A DNA stretch of 64,000 bases from Watersipora subatra (Eukaryota; Bryozoa; Gymnolaemata; Cheilostomatida; Watersiporidae). Made by a program: the position numbers and the translations under genes. Shown here in pieces: positions 36,391 to 47,760 of the stretch (positions within the stretch are counted from its first letter, which is position 1; each line of letters starts with the position of its first letter). The stretch covers positions 41,566,776-41,630,775 of the forward strand of contig NC_088713.1 in assembly GCF_963576615.1 (NCBI RefSeq), given 5' to 3'. The notes beneath the pieces were generated by a model. That model worked only from the letters and a program-made list of their open reading frames with translations, had not been told where the DNA came from and made no database searches.

Positions 36391-37106
36391 GATGAAACCT
36401 AGCACTGAAGGAGTTGCATTTCCTATTCGTCTTCCACAATCTACAATAGACGTGACCTCTATGAAAAATCTGTTCACCAATACCGTACGTACATTTTACG
36501 TATACGTTTCATAAAGTTAGCTACGTTTAGCACTAGTAGCCATGAGCAGACAATCGTTTGAACAAACATTTTGATCGAACTCTGGGTTCGATCTTGTGTA
36601 GGTTTTTGCGCTAATAACGTTTTTTCAGTTGTCCTAGCAATGTTCCTAAAAAATTATTGTATTTTTGGTATATACGTAAAACTGTACTTTTGTTTAATCA
36701 TTTTAAAAGTGGTTCTTTTTGTCAGACAAAATATGCTTCACTTGATGCCTGAAATTTTGAAAAATGTCTCTCGTTTTTTAACAATTTCAGTGTTAAAATT
36801 AGTTAACTGATTGTTTATTTTAAACAATAAACAAAAAAATATATATATATTTATATATATATGTATATATATATATAAATTGCCTCTATTTGCTGGTCTG
36901 ATATTGCTTATGATTTATAGAATAAAGTTATATTTATTTTGTATATATTTATATTCAGCTTTGAAAAAAGTTTTGCATAATCAACAAAAATATTTATAAG
37001 TTTAGAAATACAAAAATTATTTATTCAGTATACGGTAATCATCACATGTGAATCGATGAAATACTCTTGTCGACGCGGAGTAATTTTGCGCATGCTAGTT
37101 TCCGGT

Positions 37107-37135
37107 CTTTTCAGCCATTGAAAGTAATCAACGAG
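37107..37135 (+). promoter_or_regulatory. RPL28: Proposed RPL28 5' TOP start and non-coding exon 1
   Basis: GGTCTTTTCAGCC (C at 37,107) has the pyrimidine tract of a terminal oligopyrimidine mRNA start, typical of ribosomal protein genes. The consensus donor ACGAG/GTAAG follows at 37,136. The first coding exon begins exactly at an acceptor (38,275), so a non-coding first exon is required. This is the best candidate in range. Confidence 0.5.
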
Positions 37136-38274
37136 GTAAGTTTTTAAACCTATGGTGGAACGTTTAATGGACAGTTGCATAACTGTGTCGCTGCGGAAGC
37201 GAGTCATTTTGCCTAAAAATCTATCGTTTATGTAGTAAAGTGAATTAGCAAATGACTCAAAATAGCATCGTTGTTTAACATTTTCTTGCTTGAAACTTTC
37301 GGAGTATTTTTGTATGACTAAATTATAGCTTTGCCAGGCAATTTAAAGCTGCAAAAATGGACGGATCATTTCGCTGATACGGAGCTTCTGGTAATCGTGG
37401 TTTCATTAGGATTTGTTCATTCAGTACATTGCACATTAAAAGTTCTTTTTTAAAAGCTCATGTATGTATATTTGTAATTTCCATTTGATGATGCATGGAA
37501 AATGTTGAATGACATAGGGAAACTTGAGCCGATGTCAACAGAATTATTAGATTTAATTATGAGGGAAGTTATGGACTTGTGGAGTCAACATTGCCACCAA
37601 TGTTAAAGAACTCTAAAATGAGCATAGGTTTGAGCGTTGTTTCTGACTTGATAGTTAGTCAAGCCATAACCATTAACACCTAAACCGCTAACAGAACGAA
37701 GGCCTACTAAAGTTCCATTTAAGGCGTGTCAGGTAATTCACGTATGTCTCTTTCCAAAGCAAATCTTTGTGTATTGGAATAACCAATATTTTGAGTCTGT
37801 GTTTATTAGACAATTTAGAAAAGGTTTGATCAAAGTTGGTATGAAATGATTTAATTAGAATATGCGTGTCCATACCATTTTAAAAGTTATTTTGTTTTTA
37901 ACGCTAAACATAACAGGAACCTACGTATTTGTAGAATCGTCAAGTATTTTCCTATCAGCCCATTAAATTTTATATTTAGCTATTGTATTTGTGGAGCTCT
38001 TTGGTTGTACAATAAGTTATTTTTTCACTTGTCAGACCGTCCATTTTTAAATTATCAAGCTAATTTGTATTGAAGCTGCTCCATGTTGGCAGTTGACATA
38101 CCTTTGCTTGTGGTTACTTCTCTCACATCTGCCAATAAAACTAGTGCATTTTTGGCTTTTGATAAGGTATAAGTGGCTTCGATGCAATAAGATATATAAA
38201 CTTTGTGGCCCGAACAGATATTTTCATGATGAGATGTGTTTAACCATATTTTATGCAGATTATTCTCGTTACAG

Positions 38275-41200
38275 ATGGCCAACGTATCTCCTGCCCTTCA
38301 GTGGTCGGTTATTAGGAAAAGTTCCAGCTTTGTAATCAAGCGGGATGGACGCACCTTTACCACAGTGAGTTTTTAGTCAACTTGCATATATTTTTTAATC
38401 TCTGATAATTGACAATAGTTTGGTGTCATTATGTCATGCAGTATGTTTTTGTTGGTAAAATTGCTCGTCTATCTGTCGGTGTTTTATGCCGATTGGGAGT
38501 TGTTTTGATTCGTTGCAATTTTCTCTTTAATATAAGAGTTGTAAATGTGCCTTTGCGGATCTTCGTTTTTCAATTGAGTTAGCAATGTTAACATGTTAAA
38601 TTAAGTTAACAGCTCCTAAATGCCATGCATGACTTCCTAGCCTTGAATTTTTCAACATTTATGTGCGTCACATTTCCAATATTGTAGGAGCCCAACAATT
38701 TGAGAAATATAAATTCTTTCCGATACAACGGACTTGTCCAAGAGCAGACTGTCGGAGTTGAAGCTAGCTCAGATGGCAAAGGTGTTACCCTCACTACCAG
38801 GAACAAGAAAAGAGTAAGCAATGTTTTTAAAAACTTGAATTTCCCAACAAAGTCATCCTTAATAAGACATTTTTCATGTTTTGTGGGTTATTATGCTTTC
38901 AGATGAAAATGGCACCTTTTAAATTGATTGACTTTCAGCACCGAAAATTTAGGCCTTTAATAAATAGACAACTAGAGTGGTGAAGCTTGGCTCACCCTTC
39001 CAGTTTAAAAAAGAACAAATTTTTAGTCTTGCTGAGGGTTTCAACTTGGTAGCTGTTCATGTGCCACGTTTTTATTAAAAAATAACACTGGGAGGATTTT
39101 AATTGTCTCTATATCTATAACCTTTGTGTCAGACTTCTTTTAAATGCATTAAAGTGGTTTCCATTCATTGTTTATAACTAATGGGCCAAATGGCTTAGAG
39201 TGCGAAAGATTGTTTTTCGACTGGATGGCTCCATGATTTTTCTCCATAGCCACAGCTGGTGACAAAGTTTAAGGTATGCAGATGATTTATTTGATAGTTC
39301 AAATTTAAATTTGATTTAAAAGTTTACTACATTGACATGGTAGTTACATAAAATTTTGGCATTTGATTTATTTATCTTTGCAGAAAATAAATTATTATCG
39401 GTACACTTCAGCAGGTATTTTTACTATTCAGGTATAGTTAATACATATACTGTACTTTTCGGACTATAAACCGCACCCCTATATAAGCCGCCGTGTCTGC
39501 TTTATTTTCCAAAAACGATAATAAAACAATACATAGGCCGCACCTTTGTATAGGCCCCAGAACTCAGGACGGTGCATTTTAACGCGGCAGCAACTTTGCT
39601 GTTCAAAATTGAACATGCCTAACAGCACTGTTTCGGCATAACCGGCGCTTTTTAACCTAATGCCTAACGGAACGAGACCGTTAGGCATTGTTTCGTATGT
39701 TCTTTCACCGCTAGAGCCGCACTAACCGGAGATTCTGGTTTATGTGCCCTAGCAGTAAAAGAAAAAGCTAAAGATTAGCCACACCTTTATATAAGCCGCA
39801 TGACTCAAATTATCAGAAAAAAGTAGGGTAATAGTCTGAAAACTACAGTATTAATGCCAACTTCAGTATTATTAGTATACTTTAGCAGGTATTTTTACTA
39901 TTCAGATAAAGTTAATACACATATTAAAGCCAACTGCAGTATTACTAGACGATACCTCTATTGTGGTAGCGTATGGGTTGATGAATTTTAAAATGACAAA
40001 AGGTTTTTTGACATTCGTAGAATCACCCAAGTAAGAACCTGAACCGAAGTACACTGAAGAAGAACCCAAGGAGAGCTTTCAAGACCATTATGTCGCGTCT
40101 AAAAGGCCAACAATACAGGAAGGATCTCCAGTCAGTGAGTGTCCATTTTTGTCATAAAGCTATATTTTCATGCTTTGATTATAGCCCTTCCAATGCAGGG
40201 GAATTAAGTTTGTCTTGATTGAAAAACATTCTAAATTATTTTTAATTAAAAATCTAAAAAATTATCTATAGATAAGATTAAATATAAATATAAGCCTAAA
40301 ACAGACTCGCTCCAAAACATGCTTGTGGATGTTGTAATTAATCGAAACAAAATAGGAAGTGTGTGTTTGTTTATTAGTGTGTGATCTACCCTATTTGGTT
40401 TTTGGTCTATGTTTCGCTGTTTCGATGTACAGCTACCTTTGATTCACTTATTCAAATGATTGTCTTGTTCTTTTGATGATAGACCAGAGCGTAAATCGTC
40501 ATTCAAAGGTTTTATTACCTTCAACCTCGTGTTGTTGATTAGTCACGGTGTAGTCTTTGTATAGTATAATTTCTTTCGGTGTCGCAGTCATCCATGCAAT
40601 TATTTCGCATTGCAGCAAGTTCAAAGTGCTTGCACAAATATGGCCCTGGTGTAGAAAACAAAATGTCTGTTTTATTGTTGTGTTAAGTTGGTTAGACTTT
40701 TTAGACTGTTGTACTGTCATAGCTTGGTACTGTGACATACTTCAGTTATTTCTGGTTCTCAACTAGCTGCTGTTTAGAGCTGGTATCTCTAGTAGTCACA
40801 TATCCGCTAGTTATCCCTAGTTTAGACCTAGAACATTGATTTGGAGTAATTCTGCTGCTTCCGTTAATCAGCAGGCTCAAGGCTGGTTCACACTATATAG
40901 TCGTATGAAGGTGTTTATTCCTTTCGGCGTTTATCGACTATCTGAACCGTAAACTGATGGCATCGACGAAGCAACACTGCTATGTCGGAAAAGTTTTGCA
41001 GCTGTCAAACTTTTCTGATATTTCGCTGAGCATCGACGACTCAGCGAAATGTGAACCATTTCGGCGATAGTAATTTGCAGCCACTGATCTGGTGATTCGT
41101 GGTCTCGGATATTGCGTTTTATTTATTTCTGTTTATGATAGTTGCTGCTGGACTAATATTTGATTTAAGCACGCGAAAACAAAAAGGTTTCTTCACAAAA

Positions 41201-41488
41201 AATTTAAAAAAAAAGAACACTACGTCACGGAGCATTTGCTGCTGCAAATGCGGATGGGTTTGTGATAGTGTGAACATTGTTATCATCGACGATCACTGTA
41301 GTGTTGTGGCATCGACGTCGAGATATGGCGATATAGTTTGAACCAGCCTTAAGTGATTCATCTCTAAATGAAAACTTGACCTTATCTTGTGGAGTCATTA
41401 TGTAATGTGAACTTGTGTGTTTTAGGCTGCCCTGAGACGAGCATCCACCATCCTTAAAGCACAGAAGAATGCTGCACCAAAGCCCTAG
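38275..41488 (+). CDS. RPL28: Ribosomal protein eL28, 130 aa, 4 coding exons
   Basis: Component of the large cytosolic ribosomal subunit. Coding exons: 38,275-38,364, 38,688-38,813, 40,021-40,134 and 41,426-41,488, all in phase 0 with GT-AG sites. It reads [20 protein letters not shown], then the family hallmark [20 protein letters not shown] and [12 protein letters not shown], then a basic Lys/Arg region ([17 protein letters not shown]) and ends [14 protein letters not shown]. Human eL28 is 137 residues, so the length is normal. The ATG lies one base after the acceptor ACAG; an alternative acceptor 16 bases upstream (ATGCAG) would only lengthen the 5' UTR. Introns 2 and 3 hold MITEs. AATAAA at 41,521 closes the gene. 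Confidence 0.92.
39448..39850. mobile_element. MITE with TTTTCGGACTAT ends, copy 2 (RPL28 intron 2)
   Basis: Starts at TACTGTACTTTTCGGACTAT and ends AACTACAGTA. The interior matches 30,511-30,913 in inverted orientation, including ATTTTCCAAAAACGATAATA and CTAACGGAACG. Confidence 0.75.
40880..41349. mobile_element. PIF/Harbinger-like MITE with GGTTCACACT ends (RPL28 intron 3)
   Basis: Left end AGGCTGGTTCACACTATATA; right end CGATATAGTTTGAACCAGCC. The interior has several CATCGACGA/TCGTCGATG-type inverted blocks. Same family as 14,326-14,770. Confidence 0.7.
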
Positions 41489-41520
41489 TGCTTGATTATT
41501 GTATAGTTTATTCTCTGTGT

Positions 41521-41526
41521 AATAAA
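41521..41526 (+). terminator. AATAAA poly(A) signal of RPL28
   Basis: Lies 33 bases after the RPL28 stop codon. Confidence 0.7.
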
Positions 41527-42163
41527 GATCAGCATCTGAGACACTAAGTTCTTGTTCTTTGGTTCATTCTGATTTTGTTTGCTTTATGTGCAACTTATAA
41601 AAACAAAATGGTCGGCAAGTAAGCAGTAGGCAGAGCGGTAATGGGTAAACCAGACTTGAACATTCCGTGATGACTTCACAGATCTTGGCTGTTCAAACTT
41701 CAAAACATATAGTTTTGCTTGTATAAGCAACTTCCAGAAAAATATGTAAATTTAACTATCACTTTAAATCTTCACCAGATTTACCTTACAAGCGCTGAGC
41801 TGAGGACTTGAGAAAGTATATGGAACTAGGCTGAGTCTTGCAATGACGTCTTATTAGAAGTGGTGTAGGGTAATTCCAACTTAGACTCTCCGTTATCCTA
41901 AATGCACATACATGTACTGCATACGTATTTCGTTATCCGATGGAAGCGTGTGTGACAAGCACGCTAGTTAAGAAGTTGTTTGCTCCTGATACATCAATTA
42001 TCCTTGACACTATCAATATTAGTGTCAAGGATTTGTTTACGGGTCGGCTGTTGCAGGCAAAACCTTGAATAACTTGATTTGGAAAGAAATATGACTGCGA
42101 AGCTTTCATTTTGAATGAAAAAGCTGCATTGTAGTTAAGTTTTGCTTTATAAATAAGTTAACA
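41527..42163. other. RPL28-PFDN6 intergenic region with one hairpin
   Basis: Contains ATCCTTGACACTATCAATAT and its mirror AGTGTCAAGGAT (about 41,998-42,031). By position the last few hundred bases should hold the PFDN6 promoter. No TATA box is evident. Confidence 0.4.
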
Positions 42164-44771
42164 ATGGCAGATGTGACGCCTCAACAAAAGCTTCAGTCAG
42201 GTTTAAATGATCTTAAGAATGTGCAGAGAGGTATTTTATATTGCAATACTTTTTGAAATAAATCAGTTCGTTTTATTGTACTCAAAATTGCATGTTCGTT
42301 TGCTATCAATAATTTAAAACTAGTTTTAAGATGTAAATATATTGCTTTACTCAATGTCTGTAGCGATTGATCTCAAGCATAGTTCCTTTTTTCGATAACG
42401 CCTATTAATCTATGTTGCATTTCTTTAAAGATTTACAAAAGAGACAGGAGACACGACAAACTCTAGATGCTCAGCTTAGCGAAAACAAACTTGTTAAAGA
42501 AGAACTAGATTTGGTCAAGCCAGATACAAAGGTTTACAAGCTAATAGGTAATATTTCAAATTATGTATTGATTTATATATCAATTTCTCATAATTAGTCG
42601 GACAATTGTTGAGCGATGGCTTACAACCATTTTTTATTATTGGTGTTGCCCATTGAGCCTTTTATCGATCGATTTGTTAATTGTAATCTCCTTTAGGCTG
42701 CTTATGCATTCGGTGTGAAGTATTTAAAATACCGGCTATAATATTTGGACGAAATTGAGTACATTCGTATTATGTTTATGATATATGTTGCAAGTAATTT
42801 ATTAGCTTTCTCTGATGTATATTGTGAGTTAACTTTGATTATCATAATAGTTTATCAACTTGAAAAATAAAATTAGGATGTTGCTTGCTTTTGAGCAAAT
42901 TTAGATGCAACTTTGCTCAAAAGCCGCCCTTCATGCACAAAATGTTTAATACTTTGTCAGCATTAAAAATTCGTGTGCATGAAGGGTTGTGCAGATTGAT
43001 AAAAGTGATGGATTATTTTCATTTTTTACATTATTAGTACCCAGCAATTTGCTTGGCTGACTGACAAACTAAGATACGAGCAACGCGTTATCGTTGCATG
43101 TGTCTTTTATCTCAGGCTATTGTATGAAAATTCATTACGACATCTTCTCACTTATTTAGCTAAAGCTGATTTATTGAACTTGCATTTTGGTGTAGGCACC
43201 CCCTAAACACTCAAACATTTAAAAAAAGTTTTAGTATTTAAAAATTTTGAATTTATTTTTAAAGAATTTTGATTACGTATGCACCATTGTCTTTTATTTT
43301 TATATCTACAATATTAAATTGCTATTGCAGGAGTTAAAAGCCAGCGAAATTCATAGCCACAAAAGTTGTTGTGTTGTTGTCTCCAGTTTTCAATGACAAT
43401 ATAAAATTGCAAAAACTATTTTTCAATTTTTTAAAACTATGTACATGTACATAGGCAGCGGTAAAACGTATTCAGCAGCACTTAAAGTCATGTATAGGTG
43501 AAGAAAGCTGATTTAGTAGGAGTGTGAAGGGTGTGTTTACACCAGGACGACTTGTCAAAGTTGCTTCAATGCCGCTAAAGTCAGTAAAACGTTGATCAGG
43601 GTAAAAACTGCTTTGTCGCACTCACTGATACAAAATCGGCAAAATGCTGCATATTATGTTTGTTCGTTTTCTACAGCCGTCATTGACAGAGCACAACAAG
43701 AAATTGACCAATCGTATCTCGCAATAGAGCAAAAAAATGCAAGCTTAGAAAAATAGCGGTGTATTCTGTTCTCCTATTCCTGTGCAGCTGAAAATGTCAT
43801 TAAAATCGATAAATACTTAGCAACCAATTACTGTAGTGCGGGTTACACAGCAATTACTCAATTGCTGAATAACTTGGCCTACACTGCTTTTTATCCGATT
43901 TAAAATAACAATATGAAACGTTTTTTACTCTTTACTCCGATATTATCAGTTTTTTCAAATAATTTAAGTTTATAATTTTAGATATTAATTTTAAATTAAA
44001 ATTTAATTTTATAGTTTCACATTGTTTTATATGATGCATGTGTCGAAATAATATGTTTGATTACTTGAGTATCCGCCATTTTAGCAGCTCTAGAACAAAT
44101 CAAATAAAGTTGAAAGTTCTTTTGCAAGAATAATTTCTCCGAAATTTGGCTATTTTGGAATAGTGAATATTGGAACAGTTATTCCTTTACCTTAAAACTT
44201 AATAACCAAATGTGAAAGTTTGAATGTAGCCTTAGGTCTTTACTGTCACAGCTATTTTTCCTTATTCCATGAATTGTGACTTCATTAACATTGTTAGCTG
44301 GTAATTTACACTTTCAGGTCCCACCCTGGTTCGTCAAGATCTAGAGGAAGCCAAGCAGACTGTATCAAAAAGGATAGAATACATCTCTGCAGAGCTGTGA
44401 GTAGTTAGGTTCAGCGTGGTGAAGAACCACGCTACGGCGGTTTTGTGATGGCTGTGATTAACTGTTCGTTTTTGAGCTTTTAAGAGCTTGTAATCACATT
44501 TCCACAATTTTGCACCCACAACACAGCGGAGTAAGACATGGTGAATCTTTTGATATCAAATAACTGTAGTGTGAATTTTGTTGCAAGTCTACTTTTAACT
44601 AAGGTCAAATGTATCAGGAAATCTTGTTATCATATTTTCAATTTTTTTAGAAAACGATCAGAAGAATTTATTAAAGATTTAGAAGAGAAGCAAGATGGAT
44701 GCCAAGAGCAGCTCGCAAAGTTAAAACATGAATTTGATCAAGCAGGTCAAAAGGCGCAAAAACCTGCCTGA
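42164..44771 (+). CDS. PFDN6: Prefoldin subunit 6 (beta-type), 127 aa, 4 exons
   Basis: Beta-class subunit of the hexameric prefoldin co-chaperone, which hands unfolded actin and tubulin to CCT/TRiC. Exons: 42,164-42,230, 42,431-42,547, 44,318-44,396 and 44,651-44,771, with phases 1, 1 and 2 that join cleanly. N-terminal coiled coil (PQQKLQSGLNDLKNVQRDLQ, RQETRQTLDAQLSENKLVKE), the beta-hairpin core KVYKLIGPTLVRQDLEEAK, then a C-terminal coiled coil (EEFIKDLEEKQDGCQEQLAK), ending QKAQKPA. Human PFDN6 is 129 residues, so this is full length. It partners functionally with the alpha-tubulin in the same window, although they are not linked by regulation that I can see. Confidence 0.9.
42880..43000. 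repeat. Inverted repeats in PFDN6 intron 2
   Basis: TTGCTTTTGAGCAAA is mirrored by TTTGCTCAAAAG, and CCCTTCATGCACA is mirrored by TGTGCATGAAGGG. Confidence 0.6.
43677..43756 (+). CDS. Possible alternative terminal exon of PFDN6
   Basis: After the acceptor TTTTCTACAG, an 80-base segment is open in the phase that exon 2 (ending 42,547) demands. It encodes 25 coiled-coil-like residues (VIDRAQQEIDQSYLAIEQKN) and then TAG. Joined to exon 2 it would make a short prefoldin isoform without the C-terminal coil. Phase and acceptor fit, but chance is possible. Confidence 0.3.
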
Positions 44772-45028
44772 TAAAGAAAGGATAACTCCAAAATCATAAC
44801 TGGCTTTTGTATGCTCTTGTATTTAATTTTCATGCTTGGTCTGTCTATACATTTGCTCACAATCATTCTTATAGACACTTGAAGTGGACTTTGATATATT
44901 AGCATCACGTTGTATCTACACCTTGTTATGTACTATCATCATGTGCTTGGTAAGTGTAGATCAATAATGGTGTAAGAGAGGCTACAGCTGAATATACACC
45001 GATATGAATCACATGTTGGTTAAATATG

Positions 45029-45064
45029 AATAAAATGACAATGCTGTATCATGGTGTATTTATT
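45029..45064. terminator. Facing poly(A) signals of PFDN6 (+) and the SOCS-box gene (-)
   Basis: AATAAA at 45,029-45,034 on + serves PFDN6. TTTATT at 45,059-45,064 is AATAAA on the minus strand for the convergent gene. With cleavage 10-30 bases downstream, the two 3' ends would overlap. Confidence 0.55.
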
Positions 45065-45775
45065 CATCAGAGGTAAAACTTTTTATCACTTCTCACTAAT
45101 GTGTTATAATCAGAGATAACAGATTTGAGATTGGTAAACATTGGAAGACTGGAGAAGCACTGAGGGGGGCATAACTCAAGAATTTATGTAGATTACAAAT
45201 CACCTTACATCATTGAGGTAGAGTCAATCATGGTACGTCAAGGATATATTGTGAATGTTGGGCTAATCTGTGGGAAGCAAACAGGTGATATCGATACACA
45301 AACCTTTTACTACACTACGCCTTTCACTAGTAATACCTATAGGGATTCCAGAAAAAATTGTCTTTCCAGTTCCCTCGTGGTATTTGATACAAAAAATATA
45401 TATGAAATATATTTTATATAAAAGGATCATACAAACTCAGATGCGCAACACTTAATTGAAGTAGGGTCTGTCTGTATCAAATCATGGAGTTTACGCTGAT
45501 ATACAGTTAGTTACACATAGGTAATTGATCACTGGGCCAGTTGAAAGTTGACGGAATACAAAATAAGGTCAAGAGTTGTCTGTTCTCTTGAACATCAAGT
45601 AAAAATGCTTCACGATATCCTGGCAAGTAGCCACAAGTAACGTTTGCCGAGTACCATGGTTCTATTTAGCAGCATTATCAGCTCTGTTCATGGTGATGTC
45701 TATAATTTATATGTTGTATCAACAAGAACTCATCAGATTGTGGGAGTCATTATAAGCGCTCATGCAAGATCCCAT
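45065..45775 (-). other. Probable 3' UTR of the SOCS-box gene
   Basis: There is no other gene between the stop codon at 45,776 and the minus-strand AATAAA at 45,064. Short plus-strand ORFs here lack any similarity. Confidence 0.4.
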
Positions 45776-46765
45776 TCACGGAAAATCATTTTGCAATTTC
45801 CATCTCCATTTAATTGCTGCCTCAGAAGAAGTAGAAGCAGATGGAAACTTGGTGCCATAGGTTCTGTTGATATCACGCGTTACATTATACCCCGTCGGAA
45901 TTGAATCTGGAAAGTACATATGAGTGATTGTTGCATCTAAGAACTTGAGGCTAACATAGTCCTGTAGTAAGACTGGAATTGGCAAACTATAGCTTCCTCT
46001 AACGACATCAACATCTTTCATGCAACTTCGAATAGTTAATCTCGCCAGCTGCTGCAAGCTCTTTGGTTGTTCTTTTATCTTCAAGACAAGTTCATCAAAC
46101 ATTTCATCTTTTGGTCGTTTGTCAGCCACACAATCTTGATGATAGCAAAATACTCCCATCTCTATCATGGCAAATGCCATAGGAAGTAGATTTTGGCTAA
46201 AAGAACTGGATGTGATATGAGCAAGGGTACAAGGAGGCAAAGCTGCTATCACGTAGAGAAGGTTCCTAGCACCATTCATTCGGTTCAAGTTTACACACCA
46301 ACGAAATGCTCTAACCAAATCCCATTGTTGTAGTTTCGCACGATCACTTTCCAATGCGTAATAAAGAACACCACAATGACACAAAGCAGATGAGAAGGCT
46401 GCTACTTCTTCACTGCCAACAGATCTGTTAGTCCGCGCACAATTGGCCATTAAAATGTAATCCAATGTTTTAGTAACTAGTTCGGGCTCTAATTTGTTTG
46501 GTTCCAGTATGGTGAGCAAAAAACTCATAAATCGTCTTTTTGTGTGGTTACGTCGTTCAAGATTATTATGTGGTTTTACAGCACTTTCTAAAACTATCTT
46601 GAGTGCATTTTGAAGTTGCGAGAAATGGTCTGTAATGAGGTCCTTACAATGACCAGTCTCATACAATGCTGTCAAATGGTTCATGTCTGCTTCAATCATT
46701 AATATGGTTGGCTTTTCCAAAAGTACTTGGAGATTGAGTTCATCTTCTTCATTGCCTGCTGCCAT
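45776..46765 (-). CDS. SOCS-box protein, 329 aa, single coding exon
   Basis: Probable substrate-receptor subunit for an elongin B/C-cullin 5 ubiquitin ligase. The SOCS box is at about residues 235-274: SLQQLARLTIRSCM (BC-box helix, usually xLxxLCRxxIR) and then LPIPVLLQDYVS, matching the LPxP...DYL cullin box. The BC-box Cys is Ala here. The N-terminal 230 residues are helical, with no ankyrin, WD40, SPRY or SH2 motif I can recognise. A further 55 residues follow the box, which is unusual because the SOCS box is normally terminal. The start is MAAGNEEDEL at 46,765; the acceptor TTTTTTGTAG ends at 46,783, so a 5' UTR intron is likely. The 3' UTR runs to about 45,040 and meets PFDN6. Confidence 0.75.
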   Translation of the reverse strand: MAAGNEEDELNLQVLLEKPTILMIEADMNHLTALYETGHCKDLITDHFSQLQNALKIVLESAVKPHNNLERRNHTKRRFMSFLLTILEPNKLEPELVTKTLDYILMANCARTNRSVGSEEVAAFSSALCHCGVLYYALESDRAKLQQWDLVRAFRWCVNLNRMNGARNLLYVIAALPPCTLAHITSSSFSQNLLPMAFAMIEMGVFCYHQDCVADKRPKDEMFDELVLKIKEQPKSLQQLARLTIRSCMKDVDVVRGSYSLPIPVLLQDYVSLKFLDATITHMYFPDSIPTGYNVTRDINRTYGTKFPSASTSSEAAIKWRWKLQNDFP

Positions 46766-46783
46766 CTTAATCAATTTCTACAA

Positions 46784-47760
46784 AAAAGACGTAATTTAAT
46801 TTGCATGCAGACTTTGCAACCAAAATAGAACACAGAGAGTGGTAAATACGCATCTCAGAGATCTTAGCAATCTAATATTATACAATAAAATGCTAGAAAT
46901 TGTATAATTTATGAGTTTAGAGAATACCTCCTTCCTCCAATTACGCTGAATCCCAAAAATGTACAAGCTTTGAATACGTAAAGTTTTCCAAAATGACTTT
47001 GCTAAACAGAAAAGTAGACAACCATGTTATGCTAAAGTATACAGAAAGTGTTTGATTATAAGTTCTATTTTTGACTGCTTTCAAATGAGGAGCTCTTCTC
47101 AATCGCTAGTATTAGGCGTACAACTACTGTACGTAGAGCATGAGTTCATTTAGATTTGAATAATTACCGTTTCAGATTACGCCACTTTGCTTTCAACTGA
47201 GTAACTTGAAGTCTATGTACAAGCTGCACCAATAAAACATTAGAATGTAGCTTGGTTCTTTTTAATTGCTACTACGGTTATAATGTACATTTTCCCATTT
47301 GTCTAGCCGATTTTAATGCGAAACATCTTACAGCGACATTGGCAGTCGTTACCTAGCAAAGTAACTTATGAGGCAGGACAACGCAACGCCCCATAACGAT
47401 TGAGGAGGTTAGTCCATTGAACTTGAAACCCCTGGAATGGCAATCACGTGACTTTTACGTTGATAATAATACGTAACGTATGCGCCATATTGGAGAGCTA
47501 ATCGAATGCTAGTTCCGTTTGTAAACAAACGGTGAAAAATGACAGAAATGTACATGTTGAATAGTTATTTTTCAGCTGGGTGTTAATGAAAACTCCTCCT
47601 ACATCAGATTAGGAGTAACAGCACAACAACAGCCGCAGATGAATATCACAGTGATTACATTGTTACTGGCCTTTAAAAAGTACTACTTTAGTATTGTATG
47701 CCACAAAGATGCACCTTGCAGTTTGAGTTTAGGATTTTAGCATAATGATGCTGTCGGAGA
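46784..47760. other. Upstream region of the SOCS-box gene
   Basis: Contains the likely first intron and promoter of the minus-strand gene. No coding sequence is recognised. A palindromic E-box TCACGTGA (47,444-47,451) sits beside CGTAACGTATGCGCCATATT. Confidence 0.35.
47444..47451. promoter_or_regulatory. Palindromic E-box TCACGTGA
   Basis: TCACGTGA is the core of USF/MITF/TFE-type sites. It lies about 680 bases upstream of the SOCS-box coding start, close to a GC-richer patch that could be its promoter. The role is inferred. Confidence 0.3.

Larger units (their letters stand above)
35336..37020. other. Intergenic, two related hairpins and AT microsatellites
   Basis: Apart from the hairpins at 35,887-35,951 and 36,348-36,390 and a TATATA run at 36,835-36,880, I see no gene. 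ORFs here are short and AT-driven. Confidence 0.4.

Noticed and set aside
38275-41488. Processed pseudogene of RPL28
   Set aside because: The copy has four introns with consensus sites and no frame break, so it is the real gene.
46766-46774. Longer start of the SOCS-box protein (three extra residues)
   Set aside because: That start is TTG, and the splice acceptor lies just upstream; the first ATG is at 46,765.
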